From an uncultured Clostridia bacterium (GTDB taxonomy: Bacteria > Bacillota > Clostridia > Christensenellales > Borkfalkiaceae): 35,806 nt of DNA. Position 1 is the first letter of the stretch. Every line of letters begins with the position of its first letter. The notes under the pieces were generated by a model that saw only the letters and a list, made by a program, of their open reading frames with translations, was not told the origin of the DNA and searched no databases. The stretch is from the NCBI GenBank assembly GCA_944340905.1, contig CALVLT010000022.1, positions 1 to 35,806 of the forward strand, read 5' to 3'. The translations under genes and the position numbers were made by a program. Positions 16,544-24,201 of the stretch are shown piece after piece.

Positions 16544-17771
16544 TGATCTGGCCGTTCCCGCGAATGATAAATTTATAAGAGGTCAGCTCCCTGAGCCCCA
16601 TCGGGCCGCGCGCGTGAAGTTTTTGCGTCGAAATGCCCATCTCCGCTCCGAACCCGAATTCAAAACCGTCCGTAAAGCGAGTGGAGGCATTCTGATAGAC
16701 GCACGCCGAATCGATTTCCCGAAAGAACTTTTCCGCCGCCGCCCTGTCCTGCGTGACGATCGCCTCGCTGTGGTGCGTGGAATGTTCGTTGATCCACGCG
16801 ATCGCCTCGTCCACGCCCGAGACGATCTTCACGGAGAGTTTCATGGCAAGGTATTCCGCATAAAAATCCTGCTCGGCGGCGACGCCCACCGCGGGCATGT
16901 AGCGGCGCGCCCTCTCATCCCCCACGATCTCCACGCCGCGCTCCAGAAGGGGCAGCAGCAGAACGTCGAGGTGCTCCCGCGCAAACGCATCGTCCACGAC
17001 AAGACTCTCGCAGGCGTTGCAGACGCTGGTGCGCTGCGTCTTGGCGTTGCAAAGGATGTCCGCTGCCATCTGCAGCTGGGCCGACTTCTCCACATACACG
17101 TGGCAGTTCCCCGTTCCCGTTTCAATGACGGGCACGGTCGCGTTCTCCAGCGCCGCCTGGATGAGGGATGCGCTCCCGCGCGGAATGAGCACGTCGAGAA
17201 AGTCCTTCTGCCGCATGAATTCGCGCGCGCCCTCGTGCGAACAGTCCGCAATGAGCTGCATAAATTCGCTGTCGAACCCGCCCGCGGCGATCGCCTCCTT
17301 CATGATGCGCACGATCGCCTCGTTGGAGGCGTAGGCATCGCGGCTGCCGCGCAGCACCACGGCGTTCCCGCTCTTGATGCAAAGCCCTGCGGCATCCGCC
17401 GTGACGTTGGGCCTCGCCTCGTAGATGATGCCCACCACGCCGAAAGGCACGCGAACGCGGGATATGTCCAACCCGTTGGGCGCCGTATAGCGTTCGATGA
17501 CCTCCCCGACGGGGCAGGAAAGGCGCATGAGCTGTTTCAGCCCCTTTGCGATGCCCGCGATGCGTGTTTCGTCGAGCAGGAGCCTGTCGCGGAACTGTTC
17601 CCCGCGCGTACAGGTAGCGACGTCCTTTTTGTTTGCCGCAATGATCTCACCGGCACGCGCAACGAGCGCATCCGCGGCGAGCGCAAGCATCTTGTTTTTA
17701 TCCGCCTCCGAAGAATACGCCACCGCCCCCGCGTGTTCCTTGGCAAGCTTGCAGGTTTCGGAAATGGTCAT
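16536..17771 (-). CDS. proA: Glutamate-5-semialdehyde dehydrogenase (gamma-glutamyl phosphate reductase)
   Basis: Second step of proline synthesis, reducing glutamyl-5-phosphate with NADPH. The 411 residues match the family in length. Visible parts include VPFGVVGIIYEARPNVTADAAGLCIKSGNAV, the active-site Cys in QRTSVCNACESLV, and the C-terminal TRFTDGFEFGFGAEMGISTQKLHARGPMGL. ATG 17771 is chosen for the GAGG site just before it; the open frame extends 18 codons upstream through the promoter. Its usual partner proB, glutamate 5-kinase, is not next to it; a rightward AT-rich gene lies upstream instead. The promoter has perfect consensus boxes. Confidence 0.96.
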   Translation of the reverse strand: MTISETCKLAKEHAGAVAYSSEADKNKMLALAADALVARAGEIIAANKKDVATCTRGEQFRDRLLLDETRIAGIAKGLKQLMRLSCPVGEVIERYTAPNGLDISRVRVPFGVVGIIYEARPNVTADAAGLCIKSGNAVVLRGSRDAYASNEAIVRIMKEAIAAGGFDSEFMQLIADCSHEGAREFMRQKDFLDVLIPRGSASLIQAALENATVPVIETGTGNCHVYVEKSAQLQMAADILCNAKTQRTSVCNACESLVVDDAFAREHLDVLLLPLLERGVEIVGDERARRYMPAVGVAAEQDFYAEYLAMKLSVKIVSGVDEAIAWINEHSTHHSEAIVTQDRAAAEKFFREIDSACVYQNASTRFTDGFEFGFGAEMGISTQKLHARGPMGLRELTSYKFIIRGNGQIRG

Positions 17772-17796
17772 ATATCTGCCTCTTTGCTTTTGACAA

Positions 17797-17832
17797 ATTA
17801 TATCAAAAAAAAGCGGCGCTGTCAACGCCGCT
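17797..17832 (-). promoter_or_regulatory. proA promoter with its -35 box in a hairpin loop
   Basis: TTGACA (17820-17825) and TATAAT (17797-17802) with exactly 17 bases between. The -35 box lies in the loop of a stem AGCGGCG/CGCCGCT (17813-17832), followed on the same strand by eight T residues inside the spacer, which is also the form of an intrinsic terminator. Confidence 0.8.
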
Positions 17833-17883
17833 GTGTAACTAAAAAATCAAATTTGCAGTCTGCCGTTCCTGATAATTGCACTC

Positions 17884-17912
17884 TTGACAAATCATAGCCC
17901 AAATGGTATCAT
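17884..17912 (+). promoter_or_regulatory. Promoter of the PD-(D/E)XK gene
   Basis: TTGACA (17884-17889), 17-base spacer, TATCAT (17907-17912). A TATAAA at 17915-17920 is an alternative -10 box. The untranslated leader would be about 75 bases and AT-rich. Confidence 0.65.
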
Positions 17913-17994
17913 GATATAAAATCCAAAGAAATTTTTCGAAAATTGAAAAACCGTTATCAAATATCCGCGAAAAAAATGAAAGAATGGAGCGCTT

Positions 17995-19005
17995 ATGAAA
18001 AATTTATTTGATTATGCCACGAAAGAACTTTCACAAGACGCATTTTTAATGTGGATATTCAATAATTATGACGACCCGAAAATCGGCAATATCGCGAATG
18101 CTTTGCTCGGAACGTTTTGCGGATTCCAGAAAGACGAAACGGTGAAAAGCCTTGAAACCGTTCCGCAGTGGCATAAAATCGACATCACCGTATGGTTGAC
18201 CACTACGCTTGACAGAAAAATCGTATTATGTATCGAAGATAAAACATTTTCCAACGAACACGATCAGCTGATTTCCTATGATAAACATATCGACAGAATA
18301 GAAGACCATGAAGTATACAAGGTTTTCTATAAGTTGGGCGTACCGGAAGATGAAGAAAAAGCGCGTATTGACAAAGCCAATACGTGCAATAAAAGCAAAT
18401 GGAACATTTTTCATCTGCATGAGATTGCTGCCTTTTTTGATCCGTATAAAAATTCCGATAATCTCATCATCTCACAGTATGCAGAATACGTCTGTAAGAT
18501 AGCCGATGCCTGGAATAATACGCAAAAACCGATGAGCAGCAAGTCAAAATCAGATTATATCGCTTGGAAATCTTATTTTGATAAGATCGTTATTCCTGCA
18601 CTCAACGGAAACGGCAACTTGTATGAATGCTCTTCGCGGAAAGCAGGACAGTACCCGTATGTCATTCTCTGCGTAAAAAGACTCGGATTCTGCAATCGAA
18701 ATATTCCTTATTTAGAGATAAGGAGCCGCGATTGCTGCGGCGAAGATTTTAAAGCGCTCATTCTTTGCTACGGGGTATCCGATAACGATCTGAAAAATAA
18801 CCAATCAAAGCTGATCGATCATATTCAATTGTTGCCCGATCTTGAATGCAAAAGATTGGTTCATTCCCATCGGGGAAAAACAATATATCCCAAACAGGTC
18901 GGGCAGTCGAAAGATGGCGAACGCGCCAAGACGGATGAGCAATTTATTTTACTTGTAGAAAAATATATCAATCTGTATCTGCAAATCATGGAGGATTGGA
19001 TATAG
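17995..19005 (+). CDS. PD-(D/E)XK nuclease superfamily protein (PDDEXK_4-like)
   Basis: Probable DNA-cleaving or defence-related protein of 336 residues. The start LFDYATKELSQDAFLMWIF is the typical beginning of the PDDEXK_4 group. The catalytic set is visible: Asp63 in WHKIDITVW and Glu81-x-Lys83 in VLCIEDKTFSNEHDQL. The C-terminal part (about 170-336) is not recognised. A GGAG site precedes ATG 17995. Base and codon use are much more AT-rich than both flanks, it has its own promoter, and it points against its neighbours, all signs of transfer into the gap between the proA and yebC regions. Members of this group often occur alone in genomes, and their biological role is poorly defined. Confidence 0.82.
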   Translation: MKNLFDYATKELSQDAFLMWIFNNYDDPKIGNIANALLGTFCGFQKDETVKSLETVPQWHKIDITVWLTTTLDRKIVLCIEDKTFSNEHDQLISYDKHIDRIEDHEVYKVFYKLGVPEDEEKARIDKANTCNKSKWNIFHLHEIAAFFDPYKNSDNLIISQYAEYVCKIADAWNNTQKPMSSKSKSDYIAWKSYFDKIVIPALNGNGNLYECSSRKAGQYPYVILCVKRLGFCNRNIPYLEIRSRDCCGEDFKALILCYGVSDNDLKNNQSKLIDHIQLLPDLECKRLVHSHRGKTIYPKQVGQSKDGERAKTDEQFILLVEKYINLYLQIMEDWI

Positions 19006-19063
19006 TTCCATATCGGGGACAGCTTAGCCGTCAGAATACAGGCGCATTTCTGCATTTTTTGTA

Positions 19064-19092
19064 CAAAAAAAGACCCGACGGGGGTCGGGTCT
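19064..19092 (-). terminator. yebC terminator
   Basis: On the minus strand AGACCCGAC and GTCGGGTCT pair around a CCCC loop and are followed by seven T residues. It ends the trmH-yebC transcript and may also face the convergent nuclease gene. Confidence 0.9.
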
Positions 19093-19107
19093 GCGAAGAT
19101 AAAGTTT

Positions 19108-19848
19108 TTACTCCTCTTCTTCCTCTTCGGGGAGATCGACATTGTGCCAGACGGTCTGCACGTCGTCGTTCTCCTCCAGCTTGTCGAGCATCTTGCGGAA
19201 GGTCTCAAGCTTGTCCTCGGGCAGGGCGATCCTGCTCTGCGGGAACATTCCAAGTTCCGCCGAGAGGAAGGAAAGGCCCTTTTCCTCCAAGAACTTGCGC
19301 ACCTCGGAGAAGGCGGGCACGGCGGTGTAGACCTCGTAGGCGTCCTCCGTCGTGACGACGTCGTCCGCCCCCGCCTCGATGGCGTAATCGGTCATCGCGT
19401 CCTCGTCCAGATCGGGCGTGCGCTCGACGACGATCAGCCCCTTGTGATCAAACATGTACGAGACGCTGCCCGTTGTGCCCAGAGACCCGCCGTGCTTGGT
19501 CATGATGGCGCGGATATCCCCCGCCGTGCGGTTGTTGTTGTCCGTCAGCGTGGAGATGATGACCGCCGCGCCGCCCACGCCGTAGCCCTCGTAGGTCAGT
19601 TCCTTGTAGTCCTTGTCGCCCAGCTCACCCGCCGCGCGCTTGATGGAGCGCTCGATGTTGTCGTTGGGCATGTTCGCCGCCTTTGCCTTGGCGATGACGT
19701 CCGCCAGCTTGGAGTTGGTCGAAGGATTGGGATTGCCGCGCGCCGCGACCGCGATCTCACGCCCGAGTTTGGTGAAGATCCTGCCGCGCGCAGCGTCCGC
19801 CTTGCCCTTCTTTGCCTGGATATTGTGCCACTTGCTGTGACCTGACAT
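19108..19848 (-). CDS. yebC: YebC/PmpR (TACO1) family protein
   Basis: Widely conserved protein once called a transcription regulator; members of the family have been linked to translation of difficult, proline-rich sequences. The 246 residues begin with the invariant MSGHSKWHNIQAKKGKADAARGRIFTKLGREI, followed by NMPNDNIERSIKRAAG and YEGYGVGGAAVIISTLTDNNNRT, and end in a run of Glu. GGAGGTAATCAAT precedes ATG 19848. It starts five bases after the methyltransferase stop, so the two are cotranscribed. Placement beside ribosomal protein genes fits a translational role. Confidence 0.97.
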   Translation of the reverse strand: MSGHSKWHNIQAKKGKADAARGRIFTKLGREIAVAARGNPNPSTNSKLADVIAKAKAANMPNDNIERSIKRAAGELGDKDYKELTYEGYGVGGAAVIISTLTDNNNRTAGDIRAIMTKHGGSLGTTGSVSYMFDHKGLIVVERTPDLDEDAMTDYAIEAGADDVVTTEDAYEVYTAVPAFSEVRKFLEEKGLSFLSAELGMFPQSRIALPEDKLETFRKMLDKLEENDDVQTVWHNVDLPEEEEEE

Positions 19849-19853
19849 ATTGA

Positions 19854-20594
19854 TTACCTCCGTAAATGTGTTTGCGCCTTCAGCGCGTACATCAAAACCC
19901 CCGCCGAAACTGCCGCGTTCAGGCTCTCCGTGCGCGCGTCCATCGGAATGCGCACGGTGAAGTCCGCCCTGCCGCGCACCGCCTGCGTCAGCCCGCTGCC
20001 CTCGCTGCCGACGGCAAGGCAGAACTGTGCGGGCGGCGTGAAGGAGAACACGTCCTCCCCGCCCATATCCGCCGCAATGAGCGGCACGCCGATGAGGGAG
20101 AGCAGCTCCTCGCGCGTACCCTGCATGAGGCGGGCGAAGAACACGCCGCTCATGCTCGCGCGTACGCTCTTTGGGGAGAAGGGATCGGCGCAGTCCGCCA
20201 GATACAGCTCCCCGTAACCCGCCGCGACCGCCGTGCGGACGATCGCGCCGACGTTGGAGGGGTCCTGCAGACCGTCCAGAAAGAGGCAGTTGCCCGCGGG
20301 CGGACGCAGCCGTGCGCTGGGAAGTGCGACTTCCGCCACGATGCCCTGCGGCGTCTTTTCGTCCGAGACGGCGGCAAATGCGCCCGCGCCCAGCACCACG
20401 GCGGGGGCGGGAAAATCCTCGCCGGCGTAGTCCTCGCGCACGGCGACGCGCAGCACGTTCATGCCTGCCGCGAACGCCTCGCGCACCATCTTGGTGCCCT
20501 CGACGAGAAAGGCGCCCCGCGCGCGCCTGCCCTTCTTTTCCCTGAGGGAGGCAAGCTCTTTGACGAGCGGGTTTTGTCTGGAAACGATGACCAT
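19854..20594 (-). CDS. TrmH/SpoU-family RNA 2'-O-methyltransferase
   Basis: Adds a methyl group from S-adenosylmethionine to a ribose 2'-OH of rRNA or tRNA through a knotted SPOUT fold. The 246 residues start SRQNPLVKELASLREKKGRRARGAFLVEG, a substrate-binding region of the RlmB/TsnR type, and end with the SPOUT motifs: LDGLQDPSNVGAIVRTAVAAG, AVGSEGSGL and RIPMDARTESLNAAVSAG. The first glycine motif has Ser where Asn is common. Members beside rplT commonly target 23S rRNA, but the exact nucleotide is not known. ATG 20594 fits the family N-terminus, yet no ribosome site precedes it and the rplT terminator ends only about ten bases upstream. Confidence 0.9.
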   Translation of the reverse strand: MVIVSRQNPLVKELASLREKKGRRARGAFLVEGTKMVREAFAAGMNVLRVAVREDYAGEDFPAPAVVLGAGAFAAVSDEKTPQGIVAEVALPSARLRPPAGNCLFLDGLQDPSNVGAIVRTAVAAGYGELYLADCADPFSPKSVRASMSGVFFARLMQGTREELLSLIGVPLIAADMGGEDVFSFTPPAQFCLAVGSEGSGLTQAVRGRADFTVRIPMDARTESLNAAVSAGVLMYALKAQTHLRR

Positions 20595-20599
20595 GAATG

Positions 20600-20631
20600 T
20601 ACGCGAAAAAAGCCTTTTTTCAAAGGCTTTT
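20600..20631 (-). terminator. Terminator of infC-rpmI-rplT
   Basis: GAAAAGCCTTT pairs with AAAGGCTTTTTTC on the minus strand, ending in six T residues, starting nine bases after the rplT stop. The next start codon follows at once, so part of the transcripts probably read through into the methyltransferase and yebC. Confidence 0.8.
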
Positions 20632-20639
20632 CGATCGCT

Positions 20640-20990
20640 TCAGATGGCGGCTTTCGCCTTGCTGCAGATGTCCGCGAACGCGGCGGCATCCGTCACGGCG
20701 AGATCGGCAAGCACCTTGCGGTTGAGCTCGATGCCGGCGACCTTCAGCCCGTGCATGAGTTTGGAATAGGAAAGCCCGTTCTGCCTTGCGCCTGCGTTGA
20801 TGCGGGCGATCCACAGGGAGCGCATGTCGCGCTTTCTGCGCTTTCTGCCGATGTAGGCATAGTTCAGGGACTTCATCACCGCCTGCCGCGCGATGCGGTA
20901 GTTCTTGCTCTTGCAGCCGAAGTACCCCTTGGCAAGCTTTAAGATCTTTCTGCGCTTTTTAACGCCGTTGACGCCTCTTTTGATACGCAT
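20640..20990 (-). CDS. rplT: 50S ribosomal protein L20
   Basis: Binds 23S rRNA early in large-subunit assembly and, in many bacteria, represses its own operon by binding the infC leader. The 116-residue basic protein is typical: [25 protein letters not shown], then [29 protein letters not shown] and a short acidic tail. GGGAGGAACGG precedes ATG 20990. Third gene of infC-rpmI-rplT, 15 bases after rpmI. Confidence 0.98.
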   Translation of the reverse strand: MRIKRGVNGVKKRRKILKLAKGYFGCKSKNYRIARQAVMKSLNYAYIGRKRRKRDMRSLWIARINAGARQNGLSYSKLMHGLKVAGIELNRKVLADLAVTDAAAFADICSKAKAAI

Positions 20991-21005
20991 TGTCCGTTCC
21001 TCCCG

Positions 21006-21206
21006 TTAACCCTTGTAGGGGATCATCTGCTTGACGTTGTTCTCCTGTGCCGAGGAGACGAGCGTGTTCTTGCGCAGATTTCTCTTTCTCTTTCTGTTCT
21101 TGGTCTCCGCCTTGTGGTTCTTGCCGCCGTGAGGCCGTTTGACCTTCCCGGTGCCCGTGAGCCAAAAGCGCTTTTTGCTGCCGCTGTGCGATTTCTGTTT
21201 GGGCAT
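21006..21206 (-). CDS. rpmI: 50S ribosomal protein L35
   Basis: Small basic large-subunit protein of 66 residues beginning MPKQKSHSGSKKRFWLTGTGKVKRP and containing NLRKNTLVSS, both characteristic. GGAGGATATT precedes ATG 21206. A perfect GCCGCCCGCGGGCGGC palindrome (21243-21258) lies between the infC stop and this gene and could form a hairpin that affects coupling. Confidence 0.98.
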   Translation of the reverse strand: MPKQKSHSGSKKRFWLTGTGKVKRPHGGKNHKAETKNRKRKRNLRKNTLVSSAQENNVKQMIPYKG

Positions 21207-21266
21207 ATGAATATCCTCCGTTTTTTGCTTGTTCTATGCGCAGCCGCCCGCGGGCGGCGTTGCCTG

Positions 21267-21779
21267 TTATTTTTTGACCGGCCCCAAGATCATGATGAGG
21301 TTGCGCCCCTCCTGGTTGACGGGCTTTTCGATGACGGCGACATCCTTGAGCATTTCGTAGAAGTTCATCATGACGTCGCGCCCGAGGTGCGCGTGCGCCA
21401 TCTGCCGCCCTCTCAGGCGGATGGTGACTTTGACCTTGTTGCCGTCCTGCAAAAACTCCGTCGCCTTGCGCGCCTTGACTTTGACGTCGCCCACGTCGAT
21501 GGTGACGGAGAGCTGCACTTCCTTGAGCTCGACGACCTTCTGGTTGCGCCTGTTCTCCTTCTCCTTTTTCGCCTGTTCAAATTTGAACTTGCCCCAGTCC
21601 ATGATCTTGCACACGGGCGGCACGGCATTGGGCGAAATTTTGACGAGGTCCAGCCCGGCATCCTCGGCAAGGCGCAGCGCCTCGCGCGGAGACATGACCC
21701 CGAGCATCTCCCCCGTCTGCGAGATCACCCTGATCTCGCGGTCGCGGATTTCCCCGTTCATCTGGTTCTGCGTTTTGAT
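21267..21779 (-). CDS. infC: Translation initiation factor IF-3, probable AUC start
   Basis: Keeps the 30S subunit free and checks the start codon during initiation. The body is clear: NGEIRDREIRVIS, SPREALRLAEDAGLDLVKISPNAVPPVCKIMDWGKFKFE, and the C-terminal RGRQMAHAHLG and LIMILGPVKK. The start is the point of interest. GAGGTG at 21786-21791 stands six bases before an ATC codon (21777-21779), giving IKTQNQMNGEIR, which parallels the E. coli protein that starts at AUU with KGG...NRINGEIR. An ATG at 21812 would give a 181-residue form but lies upstream of that ribosome site, and the ATG at 21761 has no ribosome site. IF-3 genes often use rare start codons for self-control, so AUC and 170 residues is my choice, by inference. 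Confidence 0.9.
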   Translation of the reverse strand: MKTQNQMNGEIRDREIRVISQTGEMLGVMSPREALRLAEDAGLDLVKISPNAVPPVCKIMDWGKFKFEQAKKEKENRRNQKVVELKEVQLSVTIDVGDVKVKARKATEFLQDGNKVKVTIRLRGRQMAHAHLGRDVMMNFYEMLKDVAVIEKPVNQEGRNLIMILGPVKK

Positions 21780-21920
21780 ACTTCCCACCTCGCAAAAATA
21801 ATAGGGCCGCACAGAGTGCGACCCGTGAAAAAATCAGAAAGCGCATAGCACGCTTTAAGCCGATTTCATGGACCCGTTCCGCTTGGCAGATACGGGGAGA
21901 AGGGTTCACCTCTGCTTGAC
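21780..21920 (-). ncRNA. infC leader, probable L20-type autoregulatory leader with attenuator
   Basis: About 140 untranslated bases separate the promoter from infC. They contain GC-rich complementary segments (AGGTGAACCC near 21902-21913 and CGGAACGGGTCC near 21872-21885) and end in an attenuator: AAAGCG/CGCTTT stem (21838-21856) followed by six T residues (21828-21833). Firmicutes infC-rpmI-rplT operons commonly carry an L20-binding leader with premature termination, and the layout fits. Assignment to that RNA family is from layout, not from an alignment. Confidence 0.6.
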
Positions 21921-21927
21921 GCTGACA

Positions 21928-21956
21928 ATTTTAACAGAAAGCGCGCCCTTTGTCAA
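21928..21956 (-). promoter_or_regulatory. infC-rpmI-rplT promoter
   Basis: TTGACA (21951-21956), 17-base spacer, TAAAAT (21928-21933), just after the thrS stop. I see no good terminator between thrS and this promoter, so thrS transcripts may also read in. Confidence 0.8.
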
Positions 21957-21986
21957 GATATTTTCCCGCCGATTTCCGATATTTTT

Positions 21987-23894
21987 TCAGAAGATCGCCT
22001 TTTCTTTGTCCTCTTTTTGGACGAGGGCAATGAATTCGGCCCTGCTCATCGAGCCGATGTCCCCCTCCCCGCGGCGGCGGACGGAGACGGAGTCCTCCTC
22101 CACCTCCTTGTCGCCGACAACGAGCTTGTAGGGCACCTTCTCCATTTCGGCATCGAGAATTTTCCTGCCCAGCTTTTCCTTCCGAAGGTCGGCGGACGCG
22201 CGCAGGCCCGCGGCGTTCATCTCGTCGGCAAGCTCCTGCGCATACTGCGCGGCGCGGTCGGTCACGGGCAGCACGCGCACCTGTTCGGGCGCGAGCCACA
22301 CGGGGAACTTGCCCGCAAAGTGCTCGATGAGAATGCCGATAAAGCGCTCGATGGAGCCGAACACGACGCGGTGGATCATGATCGGACGGTGCTTTTGCCC
22401 GTCCTCGCCCACATATTCGAGGTCAAAGCGCTGCGGCATCTGGAAATCGAGCTGAATGGTGCCGCACTGCCAGGTGCGCTTGATGGAGTCCTCCAGGTGG
22501 AAGTCGATCTTCGGCCCGTAGAACGCGCCGTCCCCTTCGTTGACGGAATAGGGAAGGCCGAGTTCGTCGAGCGCGGCGCGCAGAGCGCCCGTCGCCGCCT
22601 CCCAGTCCTCGTCGCTGCCCATGGAATTTTCGGGGCGGGTGGACAGTTCCACATGGTATCTGAACCCGAACAGCGTGTACACTTCGTCGATGATGCGCAC
22701 GACGCCCTTGATCTCCTGCGTGATCTGCTCGGGCAGCATGAAGATGTGCGCATCGTCCTGCGTGAAACACCTCACGCGCATCAGCCCGTGCAACTGTCCG
22801 CTCTTTTCGTGGCGGTGAACGATGCCCAGCTCGCCCATGCGGATGGGCAGGTCCTTGTAGCTGTGCGGCTGCGTCTTGTACACGAGCATGCCGCCCGGGC
22901 AGTTCATGGGCTTGATGGCGCAGTCCTCGCCGTCGATCTTGGTCGTGTACATGTTGTCCTTGTAGTGATCCCAGTGGCCGGACGTCTCCCAGAGCGAGCG
23001 ATTGAGAATGATGGGCGTCTGCACCTCCACATACCCTTCGCGGCGGTGGAGCTGCCGCCAGTAGTCGATGAGCGTGTTCTTGAGCACCATGCCCGCCGGC
23101 AGGAAGAAGGGAAAGCCCTTGCCCTCGGGCAGCAGCGCGAACAGCTTCATCTCCTTTCCGAGCTTGATGTGGTCGCGCTTTTTGGCCTCCTCGAGCATCT
23201 CGAAGTATTCGTCCATCTCCTCCTTCTTGGCGAAGGCGGTGCCGTAGATGCGGGTGAGCATCTTCTTCTTTTCGTCGCCGCGCCAATATGCGCCCGCGAT
23301 GGAGACGAGGCGGAACGCCTTGATCTTGCCCGTCGAGGGCAGGTGCGGGCCGCGGCACAGGTCAACGAACGCGCCCTGCCGGTAGAAGGAAATTTCCTCC
23401 CCCTCGGGCAGGTCCTGAATGAGCTCCACCTTGTACTTTTCGTGGTACTTGCTCATGAGCGCGATCGCCTCTTCGCGGGGCAGCGTAAAGCGCTCGATGG
23501 GCAGGTTGCTCTTGATGATGTTCTTCATCTCCGTCTCGATCTTGGAAAAGTCCTCCATCGTGATGGGCGTCTTGAAGTCAACGTCGTAGTAAAAACCGTT
23601 CTCGACGACGGGGCCGATGGCGAGTTTGCAGGTGGGATAGATGGTCTTGAGCGCCTGCGCCAGAACGTGCGCACAGGTGTGGCGGTAGACCTCCAGCCCC
23701 TCCTTGTCCTTGAGCGTGACCAGTTCGAGCGAATCGCCCTCGCAAAGGACGTGCGACAGGTCGCACAGTTTGCCGTTGACCTTTGCAGCCACGGCGGCGC
23801 GGGCAAGCCCTTCGGAGATCTTTTGCGCAGCCTTGTAGGCAGTCGCCCCGTTTTCCAGCTCGAGCGCATCGCCGTTTTTCAATGTGATTTGCAT
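21987..23894 (-). CDS. thrS: Threonine-tRNA ligase
   Basis: Charges tRNA-Thr. The 635-residue protein has all expected parts: a TGS domain (1-60, MQITLKNGDALELENGATA), an editing domain with the HTCAHVLAQAL motif, the class II catalytic core (SGQLHGLMRVRCFTQDDAHIF, CGTIQLDFQMPQRFDLEY and HRVVFGSIERFIGILIEH) and a C-terminal anticodon-binding domain (APEQVRVLPVTDRAAQYAQEL). ATG 23894 with GGGAGGAAAATC is preferred over the longer frame to 23957, which would enter the T-box terminator. Expression is controlled by the T-box leader upstream. Confidence 0.98.
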   Translation of the reverse strand: MQITLKNGDALELENGATAYKAAQKISEGLARAAVAAKVNGKLCDLSHVLCEGDSLELVTLKDKEGLEVYRHTCAHVLAQALKTIYPTCKLAIGPVVENGFYYDVDFKTPITMEDFSKIETEMKNIIKSNLPIERFTLPREEAIALMSKYHEKYKVELIQDLPEGEEISFYRQGAFVDLCRGPHLPSTGKIKAFRLVSIAGAYWRGDEKKKMLTRIYGTAFAKKEEMDEYFEMLEEAKKRDHIKLGKEMKLFALLPEGKGFPFFLPAGMVLKNTLIDYWRQLHRREGYVEVQTPIILNRSLWETSGHWDHYKDNMYTTKIDGEDCAIKPMNCPGGMLVYKTQPHSYKDLPIRMGELGIVHRHEKSGQLHGLMRVRCFTQDDAHIFMLPEQITQEIKGVVRIIDEVYTLFGFRYHVELSTRPENSMGSDEDWEAATGALRAALDELGLPYSVNEGDGAFYGPKIDFHLEDSIKRTWQCGTIQLDFQMPQRFDLEYVGEDGQKHRPIMIHRVVFGSIERFIGILIEHFAGKFPVWLAPEQVRVLPVTDRAAQYAQELADEMNAAGLRASADLRKEKLGRKILDAEMEKVPYKLVVGDKEVEEDSVSVRRRGEGDIGSMSRAEFIALVQKEDKEKAIF

Positions 23895-23956
23895 GATTTT
23901 CCTCCCGTAAATTCCGATTATGTCTGACATAGTACTGTGCAGGGCATGAAATTCCA

Positions 23957-24166
23957 CAAAAAAGCGCCCTCAAACCCCTCTTTTCAGAGGAAATTTAAGG
24001 ACGCAGACATTCCGCGCGGTTCCACCTTAATTGCCGATGTTCACGGCCGCTCTTTGAATTTTTGCCCGACGGGAAAGCGGTTTCACGCTCCGATTGCAGA
24101 TGCAGACCTTCCAGCCGAAGGGGTCCGCTCTCTGAAAACCGCGCACGGGGCTACTTGTCTTTCCGT
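23957..24166 (-). ncRNA. T-box riboswitch of thrS
   Basis: The T-box core AAGGTGGAACCGCGCGG (24012-24028), which pairs with the CCA end of uncharged tRNA in the antiterminator, is followed by a long terminator stem (23964-24004) with AGAGG/CCTCT at the tip and TTTTTT (23957-23963). Upstream lies a structured Stem I region with CTTCGGCTGGAAGG near 24113-24128. A candidate Thr specifier ACC sits at 24079-24081, but it can also pair with GCGGTTTT upstream, so the specifier is uncertain. When tRNA-Thr is uncharged, thrS should be read. Confidence 0.92.
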
Positions 24167-24172
24167 ACCCGT

Positions 24173-24201
24173 ATTATAGAGGAAGACGCGCGTTTTGTCA
24201 A
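24173..24201 (-). promoter_or_regulatory. thrS promoter
   Basis: Perfect TTGACA (24196-24201) and TATAAT (24173-24178) with 17 bases between, directly ahead of the T-box leader. The TGA inside the -35 box is at the same time the stop codon of the upstream gene. Confidence 0.9.

Noticed and set aside
22017-23927. Rightward open frame of 636 codons opposite thrS
   Set aside because: Shadow of thrS; begins and ends with the real gene and has no motif.
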